This document shows, one piece after another, positions 26,108 through 35,150 of a stretch of 61,743 bases of DNA. This DNA is from DAOMOD01 sp964526035 (lineage in GTDB: Bacteria; Pseudomonadota; Gammaproteobacteria; Xanthomonadales; BPKI01): positions 1 through 61,743 of the forward strand of contig CAZGKE010000001.1 in assembly GCA_964526035.1 (NCBI GenBank), given 5' to 3'. Position 1 is the first letter of the stretch; each line of letters begins with the position of its first letter. The notes beneath the pieces are model-generated. The model ran no database searches. It was not told the origin of the DNA and saw only the letters and a program-made list of their open reading frames with translations. A program made the position numbers and the translations under genes.

Positions 26108-26902
26108 ATGAGCCTTGATTTCGCATTGATCCTGGTGATCCTCACCGCCGTTTCCGGCGCCATCTGGGGAGTCGATCGCTGGATATTCGCGCCAGGCCGG
26201 CGCCGCCGGGCGGCCGACGGCAAGGGCAAGGAGCCAGTCCTCGTTGAGTACGCGCGCTCCTTTTTTCCGGTGTTTCTCATCGTGCTGCTGATCCGGTCAT
26301 TCCTTGCCGAGCCCTTCCGCATTCCGTCGAGTTCGATGATGCCTACCCTGCTGATCGGTGATTTCATTCTGGTCAACAAGTTCTCCTATGGCATCCGTCT
26401 TCCGGTGCTGAACACCCGGATCATCCCGCTCGGAGAGCCGCAGCGCGGCGATGTGATCGTCTTCCGCTATCCGGAGAATCCCAAGGAGGATTACATCAAA
26501 CGCGTGATCGGCGTGCCCGGCGACGAAGTCGTGTACCGTGCCAAGGTGCTCTACGTGAACGGGGAGGAGGTTCCCCAGAACGTCCTGGGGCGCTACATTG
26601 GCGAGGGCGCCGGACGCGACATGACCGGTGCCGAGCTGCGTGGCGAGGCGGTCGCGGACACCGAGTACCAGATCCTGGTGCGCGGGCAGCCCGGATTCGG
26701 TCCGCTGCGCGACGGACGCTGGCAGGTGGGCGAGGGTGAATACTTCGTGCTTGGCGACAATCGCGACAACAGTCAGGATAGCCGTGTCTGGGGGATGGTC
26801 CCCGAGTCCAATCTGGTCGGCAAGGCCTTCCTGATCTGGATGAACTGGGACGGCAAGAACGGCGGCATCGACTTCGGCCGCATCGGCAACATGATCAGAT
26901 AG
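26108..26902 (+). CDS. lepB: Signal peptidase I
   Basis: Cleaves signal peptides on the outer face of the inner membrane. 264 residues. Two membrane helices near the N-terminus (about 4-22 and 52-66) precede the catalytic domain. The Ser-Lys dyad is S76 (IPSSSMMPTL) and K131 (YIKRVIGVPGD). The closing GDNRDNSQDSR box is intact. It sits in the lepA-lepB-DUF4845-rnc-era block. Confidence 0.96.
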   Translation: MSLDFALILVILTAVSGAIWGVDRWIFAPGRRRRAADGKGKEPVLVEYARSFFPVFLIVLLIRSFLAEPFRIPSSSMMPTLLIGDFILVNKFSYGIRLPVLNTRIIPLGEPQRGDVIVFRYPENPKEDYIKRVIGVPGDEVVYRAKVLYVNGEEVPQNVLGRYIGEGAGRDMTGAELRGEAVADTEYQILVRGQPGFGPLRDGRWQVGEGEYFVLGDNRDNSQDSRVWGMVPESNLVGKAFLIWMNWDGKNGGIDFGRIGNMIR

Positions 26903-26913
26903 GGGAGACCGGT

Positions 26914-27300
26914 ATGTACGCAATCATTCGTCGTCAGCGCGGCATCACGCTGCTGGGATTCCTGTTTATCCTCATTGTGCTCGGCTTCTTCGCGTACATG
27001 GGGATGCGCCTGTTTCCCATCTACAACGAGTTCTATACCGTGACCAGAGAGATGGAAGCCGTGAAGAAGGAAGCTGGCGTCGCCCTTCGCACACCGAACC
27101 AAGTACGCGAAATGCTGTTCGCGCGGCTTTACATCAGCTACGTCGAGAACGTGAAGGCGCAGCACGTCAACATAACAAGGGAACGTGGAACCTACACCAT
27201 GACGGTCAAATACGAATTGGAGCAGCCCTTCATCCACAACATCCATTTCCTCGGTCGCTTCGACAAGACCGTTGAACTGACCGGACACCCCGGAGACTGA
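26914..27300 (+). CDS. DUF4845 small membrane protein
   Basis: 128 residues with a short basic start (IIRRQRGITLLGF), one membrane helix at about 12-32, and a soluble periplasmic part (NEFYTVTREMEAVKKEAG). The start resembles a type IV pilin signal (RQRGITLLGF with G before ITLLGF), a feature of the family. The conserved place between lepB and rnc supports the assignment. Function unknown. Confidence 0.85.
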   Translation: MYAIIRRQRGITLLGFLFILIVLGFFAYMGMRLFPIYNEFYTVTREMEAVKKEAGVALRTPNQVREMLFARLYISYVENVKAQHVNITRERGTYTMTVKYELEQPFIHNIHFLGRFDKTVELTGHPGD

Positions 27301-27318
27301 ACAACGCGGAGCGCCACC

Positions 27319-27348
27319 ATGTCCGGCCCCGTGCGGACGCGCCGATGA
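27319..27348 (+). CDS. Possible nine-codon leader peptide coupled to rnc
   Basis: ATG at 27319 opens a nine-codon frame (MSGPVRTRR) whose TGA (27346-27348) overlaps the rnc ATG (27345-27347). A CGGAG ribosome site lies 7 bases before the small ATG, while rnc itself has only a weak site. This could feed ribosomes into rnc by coupling. It may be chance. Confidence 0.3.
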   Translation: MSGPVRTRR

Positions 27349-28043
27349 CCGCGGCGCAGACGTTGCCGGACAGGGTATCCGGCGTCGATCACGTGTTCTC
27401 CGATGCGCGTCTGCTGCAGCAGGCGCTGTCGCACCGCAGCGTCGGGCGGCCCCACAACGAACGGCTCGAATTCCTGGGCGACAGCCTGCTGAACGCCGTG
27501 GTGGCCGAGGCACTGTTTCGGCGCTGGCCCTCCGCCGATGAGGGTGCCCTGACACGATTGCGGGCCAGCCTGGTCAAGGGTGAGACCCTTGCCGACATCG
27601 CCCGCGAGATCCAGCTTGGAGACGTGCTGCGACTTGGGCCCGGGGAGTTGCGAAGTGGGGGATTCCGCCGCGACTCGATCCTGTCCGACGCACTTGAGGC
27701 GATCATTGGCGCGGCCTATCTGGATGGCGGTTGGCCGGTATGCCAGCGCCTGGTACTGGCGTTGCTGGGGGAGCGCATCGAACAGGTCGACCCCTCGGGC
27801 GCCCTCAAGGACCCCAAGACGCTGCTGCAGGAGCGCCTGCAGGCCAGGCAGTTGCCGTTGCCGCAGTACAGCATGCTGGCCGAAAGCGGCCACGATCATG
27901 CGCCGCTGTTCCGTGCCCGCTGCGAGGTACCTGATCTTGGTCTGGTGGGGGAAGGCGAGGGCGGATCGAAACGCGTCGCCGAGCAGGCCGCGGCGCGCCT
28001 GGTGCTCGAAATGCTGGAAGACCCGGACCAGTCGCAGACATGA
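27345..28043 (+). CDS. rnc: Ribonuclease III
   Basis: Cleaves double-stranded RNA, including the rRNA precursor. 232 residues. The nuclease domain (about 1-150) has the signature HNERLEFLGDSLL and the second acidic cluster SDALEAIIGAAYLDGG. The double-stranded RNA-binding domain is about 158-228 and ends with GSKRVAEQAAARLVLEML. Its stop overlaps the era start (ATGA). See the mini-frame at 27319 for a possible coupling signal. Confidence 0.97.
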   Translation: MTAAQTLPDRVSGVDHVFSDARLLQQALSHRSVGRPHNERLEFLGDSLLNAVVAEALFRRWPSADEGALTRLRASLVKGETLADIAREIQLGDVLRLGPGELRSGGFRRDSILSDALEAIIGAAYLDGGWPVCQRLVLALLGERIEQVDPSGALKDPKTLLQERLQARQLPLPQYSMLAESGHDHAPLFRARCEVPDLGLVGEGEGGSKRVAEQAAARLVLEMLEDPDQSQT

Positions 28044-28936
28044 GCACGGCCAGCCCATACCGTGCTGGCTTGATCGCCGTGCTCGGACGCCCCAACGTCG
28101 GCAAGTCGACCCTGGTCAACGCCCTGGTCGGTGAGCGGTTGAGCATCGTGTCGCCGCGCCCGCAGACCACCCGCCATCGCATCCTCGGCATTCATACGAC
28201 TGAGGTGGCCCAGTTCATCTACGTCGACACCCCGGGGCTTCACCGCGAGCGCTCCGGCGCGCTCCACCGATATTTGAACCGCTCCGCACGCAACGCGCTC
28301 ACCGGCGTGCACGGCGCGCTGCTGGTCATCGAGGCAGGTCGCTGGCGCGATGAGGACGAGGATGTCTGGAAGGCGATCACCGATGCCCAGGTGCCAGCGG
28401 TGCTGGTGGTCAACAAGATCGACCTGGTCAAGGACAAGTCCAGCCTGCTCCCGTTCCTTGCCGAGACCACGCGCGAACGTGCTTTCGAAGGTGTCTACCT
28501 GGTGGAGGCGAAGCGCGGCAAGGGGCTTGCCGAACTCGAGGCACACCTGCTGCGACTGCTGCCCGAATCGGAACCGCTGTACGCGACCGACGAATACACC
28601 GATCGCAGCCTGCGCTTTCTCGCTGCCGAACGGGTGCGTGAACAGCTCATGCGCCAGCTCGGTGACGAGCTGCCGTACGCCACCACGGTGGAAATCGAGA
28701 ATCTCGAAGAAGGTGACATGCTGCGCATTGCCGCCGTGATCTGGGTCGAGCGCGCCGGCCAGAAGGGTATCGTGATAGGTGCAGGCGGCGCCCGCCTGAA
28801 GGAGATCGGCAGTCGTGCCCGGTTTGATATGGAAAAGCTGTTCGGTCAGAAGGTGTTTCTCAAGCTCTGGTGCAAGGTCCGCGAGGGCTGGTCGGACGAC
28901 GAGGCGGCGCTGCGCGGCCTCGGCTATTCAGAGTAG
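28040..28936 (+). CDS. era: GTPase Era
   Basis: An essential GTPase that binds the 3' end of 16S rRNA during 30S assembly. 298 residues. GTPase motifs GRPNVGKST, DTPG and NKID are present. The C-terminal KH domain carries GIVIGAGGARLKEIG. The 4-base overlap with rnc matches the conserved coupling of the pair. Confidence 0.97.
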   Translation: MSTASPYRAGLIAVLGRPNVGKSTLVNALVGERLSIVSPRPQTTRHRILGIHTTEVAQFIYVDTPGLHRERSGALHRYLNRSARNALTGVHGALLVIEAGRWRDEDEDVWKAITDAQVPAVLVVNKIDLVKDKSSLLPFLAETTRERAFEGVYLVEAKRGKGLAELEAHLLRLLPESEPLYATDEYTDRSLRFLAAERVREQLMRQLGDELPYATTVEIENLEEGDMLRIAAVIWVERAGQKGIVIGAGGARLKEIGSRARFDMEKLFGQKVFLKLWCKVREGWSDDEAALRGLGYSE

Positions 28937-29096
28937 CTGGCTGTCAGCAGTCAGTCATAGGCTATCGGAGGAACAAGCTCGCCGGGACGCTGAGGTTGCT
29001 GCCCGCCCTTCGACGTTGCCGCATGGCTACCTGGGCTCGCTGATAGCAGATGGCTGACCCGCCCCTTGCCCTTGGCCGCTGGTGGATAATCCCCCC

Positions 29097-29825
29097 ATGC
29101 CCGCCCAAGCCGCCTACATCCTCATCGCCCGTCCCTATCGGGAAACCAGCATGCTGGTCGAGGCGTTGTGCGAGCGCGATGGACGGGTGGGGTTGGTGGC
29201 GCGCGGCGTGCGCAGCGCGCGCGGACAGCCGACACGGGCTCTGCTGCAGCCGCTGCAACCCGTCCAGATCGACTGGCGCGGTCGCGGCGAGCTGCCGACG
29301 CTGAGCCTGGTCGAAGCCTCCGGGCCGGCACACCGCGTGGCTCCGGGCGATCTGATGTCGGTGTTCTACGTCAACGAACTGGTGCTGCGCCTGCTGCAGC
29401 GACACGACCCGCATCCTGGACTTTTCGAGCGCTATCGGCGAACGCTCGATGATCTGGCGGCAGGGCAATCACTGGCGTGGGCGCTGAGACGCTTCGAACG
29501 CGATCTGCTCGCCCAATGCGGCTACGCGCTGCTGCTGGATCGTGATGCCGACGGTGCGAATATTGCAGCAGACCGTCACTACCGCTACGACCCCGAGCGC
29601 GGCCCCTGGCCGTGTCCGCCCGGCACGGAGTCCTTTTCCGGCGAAGTGCTGGTTGCATTGCGTACCGACGACACACCCGCGGTCAGGGTCGAACGCGGAT
29701 GCCGGCAGCTGCTGCGCAGCCTGTTGGAGCGTCATGCCAGCAGCAGCATCAGGAGTCTGCAGGTGCGCCGGGCGCCGCGCCCAGGGCCTGCAACAGCCGC
29801 TGCGCAGCCTGGAGATACGCAGTGA
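29097..29825 (+). CDS. recO: DNA repair protein RecO
   Basis: Loads RecA with RecF/RecR during gap repair. 242 residues from the ATG at 29097. The OB-fold N-terminus (AAYILIARPYRETSMLVEAL) and the helical C-terminal part match; there is no zinc cysteine cluster, as in E. coli. A GATAAT box (29085-29090) ends 6 bases before the ATG, so the message may be nearly leaderless. The last 77 bases overlap the convergent receiver-HPt gene. In pseudomonads pdxJ follows; here it does not. Confidence 0.9.
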   Translation: MPAQAAYILIARPYRETSMLVEALCERDGRVGLVARGVRSARGQPTRALLQPLQPVQIDWRGRGELPTLSLVEASGPAHRVAPGDLMSVFYVNELVLRLLQRHDPHPGLFERYRRTLDDLAAGQSLAWALRRFERDLLAQCGYALLLDRDADGANIAADRHYRYDPERGPWPCPPGTESFSGEVLVALRTDDTPAVRVERGCRQLLRSLLERHASSSIRSLQVRRAPRPGPATAAAQPGDTQ

Positions 29826-30495
29826 TTCCGGGCTTCGCAAAGTCTCCCGAAGCGACCCCCACTGCCAGACGTTGGCCGGCTTGCTCAAGCTCCGCGGCGC
29901 CACAGAATCCGCAGCTGGCGCGCAGGCGGTGCAGCAGTCCGGTGACGGTCTCTGCATCCCCTGAACCAAAGGCTTCGGCTACGGCATCGATCTGCGCCGG
30001 CAGTTCCCCGGCGAACAGGGTCCTGATTCGACGAACCGCGTCGGGGGAACCGCCCAGAGCACGCAGCGCTGATACATCGTCTAGAATCGGGAACACCGAC
30101 AGCGGCGGGAAACTGGTGAACGGGTGCGCCTGCCCACGGGCACAGTCCAGCAGCGTGCGGGCATTGATCGGCTTGGGCAGCGCAAGGTCAAACCCGGCGG
30201 ATTGCAGTCGACGCGCACCTGCTTCGTCGAGCCCGGCGCTCAAGGCGATCGTCCGGGCGCCGGAGGATGCAGCGAGAGCGTCGACGCGAAGCGCAGCGAC
30301 AATTTCGCTGCCGCCGAGCTGCGGCAGGTTCTGGTCCAGTACCAGCAGATCGAAGCGTTCGCGCTTCGCTACCGCGAGCGCCGATGCGCCGTCGGCAACA
30401 GTGACCACATTGCCCGCCGCGGACAACACCTCGGCCAGGAACCGGCTGCTGACCGGGTCGTCTTCCGCCAGCAGGATGTGCAGGCGTTTTTCCAT
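29749..30495 (-). CDS. Receiver-HPt two-component protein
   Basis: 248 residues. The receiver domain (about 1-125) has the acidic pair in LLAEDDPVSS, phosphoacceptor Asp in LLVLDQNLPQ, and Lys in ALPKPINA. A histidine phosphotransfer domain follows (about 140-240) with the phospho-His motif LLHRLRASCGFCGA. No kinase or DNA-binding domain, so it is a phosphorelay middle piece; its partner kinase is not nearby. Its 3' end overlaps recO antisense by 77 bases, and it is divergent from the ydbH-like gene with only 24 bases between starts. Confidence 0.85.
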   Translation of the reverse strand: MEKRLHILLAEDDPVSSRFLAEVLSAAGNVVTVADGASALAVAKRERFDLLVLDQNLPQLGGSEIVAALRVDALAASSGARTIALSAGLDEAGARRLQSAGFDLALPKPINARTLLDCARGQAHPFTSFPPLSVFPILDDVSALRALGGSPDAVRRIRTLFAGELPAQIDAVAEAFGSGDAETVTGLLHRLRASCGFCGAAELEQAGQRLAVGVASGDFAKPGITAYLQAAQRLLQALGAAPGAPADS

Positions 30496-30519
30496 GAATT
30501 TCCCCAGGGCCGATGGCGG

Positions 30520-32565
30520 ATGGACAGCATGGCTTCGAGCGGGCCGCTGATCAAGGCGCTGTCATCTCTGTTGCTGCTGTGTTGCAGCAGCATTGGCCAG
30601 ACTGCCGAGCTGGTGCTGCACCTTGAGCGCGCGGCCATGCCCGGCATCCAGGTCGAGGACATGGAGCTGATTCTCGACTGGCCGGAGAAGCGCTCGCCGC
30701 AGGCGGTCACGCTCAGGATGTCCCGGATAGTCATGCAATCACCGGCACTTGAACTGTCTGCACTCGAGTACCGGTGTCAGCTGTCGTTCGATGCCGCTGC
30801 AGGCCCGGGCTGCGAAGGTCCCGTCGCCTGGCGTGACGACAGAGACGGCGCGCACTCGGCAAACCTGAAACTCGGTATTGACGCCTTGGCGATCAACGCT
30901 GCGCTTTCGCTGTCCGCCGCTTCCCTCACGCTCGCCTGGCCGCGCGAGGCCGACCTGCCCGTGCGGATCGCCGCCGAGAACATGCCGGCGGCCTGGCTGC
31001 AGGGTGAACTGCAGGCGCTATGGCCCGGCGCGCGTCTGACCGATGGCGTATTGGGCGGTCGCTTCGAACTGGTCTGGAATGCCAACGATGCGCTTGCCAT
31101 CAGCGGCCGTCTGCAGGCTGCGGGACTCGGTTTCGATACCGACGACGGCAGCGTGGCGGCAGCAGGCGTCAATGCCCATGGTGCGCTGGAAGCGGTTATC
31201 GGCGATCGCCTGCAGGTCAGCACCGACCTGCAGATCGAAGGAGGCGAGCTGCTTTTCGATCGCTTCTACGCCGAACTGCCGGGCCGCCCCTTGCAGTTCG
31301 TTGTGCGGGCCGATGAGGAAGGCGACGGCCGTTGGCAAATCCGCGGAATCCGGCTAGCCGACAACGGCATCTTCGACCTCGTCGGCGAGATGGGCCTCAA
31401 CCTGACAAGCGAAAATTGGCTGCAGCGCGCCGACTTGCGGCTGGCAGTGGCCGACGCTGGTGAGGTGGTCGCCCGGTATGCCGACAGCCTTCTGGGTCTT
31501 GCCGGGTTGAGCGGGCTGCGCGCCGAGGGCGAATTCGACGCGAACCTGCGCCTGGATGCAGGCCGCCTTCGCGCGCTGGATGTGGAAGCCAGGAGTCTCT
31601 ATCTGCTCGACGCAGGCGGACGTTTCGCGCTGGACGCAGCTTCGGGCAGTCTGGCGCTGGGTCCGGATTCTGCGGTCCGCGAGGACGAGATCCGCTGGGA
31701 CGCGGCGAGCCTCTACCGGGTCCCATTGGGCCCGCTGAGACTGTCGCTTCGTTCGGGGGCCGAAGGCATCGAACTGCTTGGCCGGGCAAGTGTAGCCGTT
31801 CTCGGTGGACAGCTCTTCCTGGAGCGCCTCCACTGGCGACAGGAAGATGGCGAAGATACCGACCTCGAAGCCAGCCTTGGTCTGGAACAGCTCGATCTCG
31901 CTTCGCTGTCGGCGGCCTTCGATTGGCCACCATTCGGCGGCCAGCTGAGCGGACGCATACCTGCGGTGCGCTACGACGAAGGCATCCTCAGTTTCGACGG
32001 TGGTCTGCAGGTGGGCGTGTTCGACGGCAAGCTTGACATCGACAGTCTGAGCATGGAGCGCCCGTTCGGCGTGCTGCCGACGCTCAATGCCGATATCCGC
32101 TTTGCCAGTCTGGATCTGCTGCAGATGACCCAGGTGTTCGACATTGGAGAAATCCAGGGACGGCTGATGGGAAGCGTGCTCGGACTGCGCCTCATCGATT
32201 GGGAGCCGGTAGCTTTTGATGCGGTGCTGCGCACCGAGAAGGGCGCCGGCACCCGGCGTATCTCACAGCGGGCGGTGGACAGTCTTTCCTCGGTCGGTGG
32301 TGGTGGCGGCATTGCCGCACTGCAGTCCAGCGTGCTGCGCGTATTCTCCAGCTTCGGTTACGATGAGATCGGCCTGTCCTGCCGATTGCGCAACCATGTC
32401 TGCCACATGGACGGCGTTGATTCAGCCGGGCAGGGCTACGCTATCGTCAAGGGTTCCGGACTGCCGCGGATTTCCGTGGTGGGTCATCAGCGACAGGTCG
32501 ACTGGCCGGTGCTTCTTTCGCGGCTGAAGGCGGCGACCACTGGTGCCGGACCCGTCATGAACTAG
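30520..32565 (+). CDS. ydbH: YdbH-like AsmA-type envelope protein
   Basis: 681 residues with an N-terminal signal or anchor segment (LIKALSSLLLLCCSS). Long stretches of alternating hydrophobic strands follow, typical of AsmA-like bridge proteins. The C-terminal part has the YdbH-family pattern: FDIGEIQGRLMGSVLGLRL, then RISQRAVDSLSSVGGGGG. E. coli YdbH works with YnbE and YdbL in moving phospholipid to the outer membrane. The next gene, 9 bases on, is YdbL-like, which supports the call. The start is the ATG at 30520 or 30529. It is shorter than E. coli YdbH (about 880 residues). Confidence 0.75.
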   Translation: MDSMASSGPLIKALSSLLLLCCSSIGQTAELVLHLERAAMPGIQVEDMELILDWPEKRSPQAVTLRMSRIVMQSPALELSALEYRCQLSFDAAAGPGCEGPVAWRDDRDGAHSANLKLGIDALAINAALSLSAASLTLAWPREADLPVRIAAENMPAAWLQGELQALWPGARLTDGVLGGRFELVWNANDALAISGRLQAAGLGFDTDDGSVAAAGVNAHGALEAVIGDRLQVSTDLQIEGGELLFDRFYAELPGRPLQFVVRADEEGDGRWQIRGIRLADNGIFDLVGEMGLNLTSENWLQRADLRLAVADAGEVVARYADSLLGLAGLSGLRAEGEFDANLRLDAGRLRALDVEARSLYLLDAGGRFALDAASGSLALGPDSAVREDEIRWDAASLYRVPLGPLRLSLRSGAEGIELLGRASVAVLGGQLFLERLHWRQEDGEDTDLEASLGLEQLDLASLSAAFDWPPFGGQLSGRIPAVRYDEGILSFDGGLQVGVFDGKLDIDSLSMERPFGVLPTLNADIRFASLDLLQMTQVFDIGEIQGRLMGSVLGLRLIDWEPVAFDAVLRTEKGAGTRRISQRAVDSLSSVGGGGGIAALQSSVLRVFSSFGYDEIGLSCRLRNHVCHMDGVDSAGQGYAIVKGSGLPRISVVGHQRQVDWPVLLSRLKAATTGAGPVMN

Positions 32566-32574
32566 GAGATCTAC

Positions 32575-33168
32575 ATGCAAACGCTTCGCCTGTCCCTGCT
32601 GTCCCTGGCTGCGCTGGCGCTGGCCGCCTGCGTCACCATCAACGTCTATTTTCCCGCGGCCGCAGCGGAGCAGGCTGCGCAGGAGTTCATCGGCAAGGTC
32701 ATCGGAGACAACGGGACGCCGGAAGGCGAGCCCGAAGCACGCAGCGTTACGCCCGCGAAGCGCGGCGTTCTGATCGCTGTGCTCGATTTCCTGATTCCCC
32801 CGGCGCACGCCCAGGCGGATATCGATATTCGCACGCCGCAGATCCAGGCCATCCAGGCACGCATGGCGGAGCGCTTCCGCGGCGAACTGTCGGTGCACTT
32901 CGATTCAGGCGCGCTGGGTTTCACCCGCAACGGCCTGATCGAGGTTCGTGACGCCTCGCAGGTGGGCCTTCGCGACCGCGCCGGAATCAACCAGGCTGTG
33001 GCCGATGACAACCGCGACCGCAACGCCGTTTACCGCGAGATCGCCCAGGCCAACGGCCACCCCGAGTGGGAAGACCAGATCCGCGAGACTTTTGCGCGTC
33101 AGTGGATCCAGCAGGCCCGCGCCGGCTGGTACTACCAGGATGCGCAGGGGAACTGGGTGCAGAAGTAG
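32575..33168 (+). CDS. ydbL: YdbL-like DUF1318 lipoprotein
   Basis: 197 residues. A lipobox ends in LAAC with the lipid-bearing C19. Directly after it comes VTINVYFPAAAAEQAAQEFI, whose first strand resembles the ITIN strand of E. coli YnbE. A low-complexity hydrophobic segment follows, then the DUF1318/YdbL domain (about 95-197) with GLRDRAGINQAVADDNRDR and an end in GWYYQDAQGNWVQK. E. coli YdbL is about 108 residues and has no lipobox, so this one appears to combine a YnbE-like lipid anchor with YdbL. No separate ynbE gene is present. Confidence 0.8.
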   Translation: MQTLRLSLLSLAALALAACVTINVYFPAAAAEQAAQEFIGKVIGDNGTPEGEPEARSVTPAKRGVLIAVLDFLIPPAHAQADIDIRTPQIQAIQARMAERFRGELSVHFDSGALGFTRNGLIEVRDASQVGLRDRAGINQAVADDNRDRNAVYREIAQANGHPEWEDQIRETFARQWIQQARAGWYYQDAQGNWVQK

Positions 33169-33348
33169 GTCAATCCGCTGCCTCGGTGTCTGCCAGGTCG
33201 GCGCCGAGGCATTTTGCGAGAGCATCACCGCCGCTGATTGAGCATGCACTCGGTCAGTCCATCCGCGGCGTCGATGCGGGTGGACACACGCGAGCCACCG
33301 GTGTTCAATGCGTGCCCGCATTCGAGGGCACCCCGGGCCTGTGCATCC

Positions 33349-34647
33349 GTGAAGATCATTGAAGCCGATATCACCGACCTTTCGCACGACGGGCGCGGCG
33401 TGGCGCGGGTGGAGGGCAAGGCGACGTTCGTGACTCGTGCGCTTCCCGGCGAACGGGTGCGTGCGCGGGTCACGCGCAGGCGTCGCAGCTTCGACGAGGC
33501 GCAGACGCAGGATGTCCTGGAGGCCTCGCCCGAGCGCGTCGAGCCCCGCTGCCAGCACTTCGACAGCTGCGGCGGCTGTGCCCTGCAGCACATGGATCCT
33601 GCTGCTCAGATCCGCGCCAAGGAACGCGTGCTGCTGGAAAGCCTGCAGCGCATTGGCGCAGTGGCACCGGAGTCGGTGCTGCCGGCGCTGACTGCCGAAC
33701 CCTGGGGCTATCGACGCAAGGCTCGGCTCTCCGTGCGCTGGGTGGCCAAGAAGGGCAGGGTGCTGGTCGGCTTCCGCGAGGAAGATAGCCGCTTCGTCGC
33801 CGACATCCGACGCTGCGAGGTGCTGGTACCGCAGGTGGGCGAGCGTATCGAGGCCATCTCCGATCTGCTGCAGACGCTGGATGCGCGGCAGTCGATCGCC
33901 CAGATCGAAGTGGCGGCCGGCGATACGCAGACTGCCCTGGTGTTCCGCAACATGGAGGCGCTGGGTGAACCCGACCTGGAGCGACTACGAGACTTCGCGC
34001 GCACCTCCGGACTGGCGGTGATGCTGCAGCCGGGGGGCATCGACAGCGTCGCGGCGCTGGAGCCCGCCAAGGTCGATCTTCACTACCTGCTGCCCGCCCA
34101 TGGCCTGCGCCTGGACTTTCTGCCGCTTGATTTCGTCCAGGTCAATTCGGCGATCAATGCGGCCATGATCGATCACGCCCTTGGGTTGCTTTCATTGGAC
34201 AAGGACGACCGCGTGCTGGACCTGTTCAGCGGGCTCGGCAACTTCACCCTGCCGATGGCGCGCCGGGCTGCGCGGGTGACCGGCGTGGAGGGCGAACATG
34301 GGCTGGTCGCGCGGGCCGTGGAAAATGCCCGCCGCAATGGATTGGTTGACCGAGTCGACATGCATGTAGCCAACCTGGCCGAGGATCAGCAGCAGGCGCC
34401 ATGGGCTCGGAGTGATTACGACAAGGTCCTGCTTGACCCGCCGCGCTCGGGCGCCGAGGCGGTTCTCGAGTATCTGCCGGGGCGCTCGGTGCGGCGCGTG
34501 GTCTACGTGTCCTGCCATCCGGCCAGCCTGGCGCGCGATTCCGGTACTCTGGTCCGCAAACACGGTTTCACCCTGACGCAGGCCGGGGTGATGGACATGT
34601 TTCCGCACACCGGCCACGTAGAATCCATTGCCCTGTTCGAACGTTAG
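33349..34647 (+). CDS. rlmD: 23S rRNA (uracil-5-)-methyltransferase RlmD
   Basis: Makes m5U1939 in 23S rRNA. 432 residues from GTG 33349; the frame is open upstream but E. coli RlmD is 433 residues and the TRAM domain starts here (KIIEADITDLSHDGRG). The iron-sulfur cysteines C68, C74, C77 (CQHFDSCGGC) and C156 are all present. The SAM site is VLDLFSGLGNF, and the catalytic Cys lies in VYVSCHPASLARD. The 180 bases before it hold no gene I can support. CYTH follows after 14 bases. Confidence 0.92.
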   Translation: MKIIEADITDLSHDGRGVARVEGKATFVTRALPGERVRARVTRRRRSFDEAQTQDVLEASPERVEPRCQHFDSCGGCALQHMDPAAQIRAKERVLLESLQRIGAVAPESVLPALTAEPWGYRRKARLSVRWVAKKGRVLVGFREEDSRFVADIRRCEVLVPQVGERIEAISDLLQTLDARQSIAQIEVAAGDTQTALVFRNMEALGEPDLERLRDFARTSGLAVMLQPGGIDSVAALEPAKVDLHYLLPAHGLRLDFLPLDFVQVNSAINAAMIDHALGLLSLDKDDRVLDLFSGLGNFTLPMARRAARVTGVEGEHGLVARAVENARRNGLVDRVDMHVANLAEDQQQAPWARSDYDKVLLDPPRSGAEAVLEYLPGRSVRRVVYVSCHPASLARDSGTLVRKHGFTLTQAGVMDMFPHTGHVESIALFER

Positions 34648-34661
34648 AATCGAAAGCATCC

Positions 34662-35150
34662 ATGGGTATCGAGATCGAGCGCAAGTTCCTGGTTGCCAGT
34701 GACGCCTGGCGTGTCGATGCCTTCAACCCCCGCCCCATGGTGCAGGGCTACCTCGGCGGCAAGCAATGCGCGGTGCGCGTCCGCACGTCTGCCGACAGCG
34801 CATGGCTGACGCTGAAGTCGGCCGGCGACAGCGTCACGCGGCTTGAGTTCGAGTATCCCGTGCCGCTGGCCGATGCGCAGCAGATGCTGGAGGCATTTGC
34901 CATCGGGCCGATGGTCGTCAAGACTCGCTACCATGTCGCGGCGGGCCCATTGACCTGGGAGATCGACGTGTTCGAGGGCGAAAACGCAGGCCTCCTGGTG
35001 GCGGAGATCGAACTGCCCCATGCCGAAGCGCGCTTCACGCAACCTGCGTGGCTCGGCCGCGAGGTCAGCGGCGATCCAAGGTTCCTCAACGTCAACCTTG
35101 CACGCCGCCCTTGGGCGAGCTGGAGCGAGGCGGAGCGTGCGGCGTGCTGA
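34662..35150 (+). CDS. CYTH-domain protein (triphosphate tunnel enzyme)
   Basis: 162 residues, one CYTH domain. The signature EIERKFLV opens the protein, followed by QGYLGG, VRVRTS and the acidic/basic strand pattern that lines the tunnel. Members hydrolyse inorganic triphosphate or thiamine triphosphate, or act as class IV adenylate cyclases; the single-domain bacterial form is usually a triphosphatase, but the substrate is not shown here. The nagZ start lies inside its last codons, a 7-base overlap, so the two are coupled. Confidence 0.85.
   Translation: MGIEIERKFLVASDAWRVDAFNPRPMVQGYLGGKQCAVRVRTSADSAWLTLKSAGDSVTRLEFEYPVPLADAQQMLEAFAIGPMVVKTRYHVAAGPLTWEIDVFEGENAGLLVAEIELPHAEARFTQPAWLGREVSGDPRFLNVNLARRPWASWSEAERAAC

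Noticed and set aside
33169..33348. A small gene before rlmD
   Set aside because: Only short frames without ribosome sites or similarity; the upstream extension of rlmD is not conserved.
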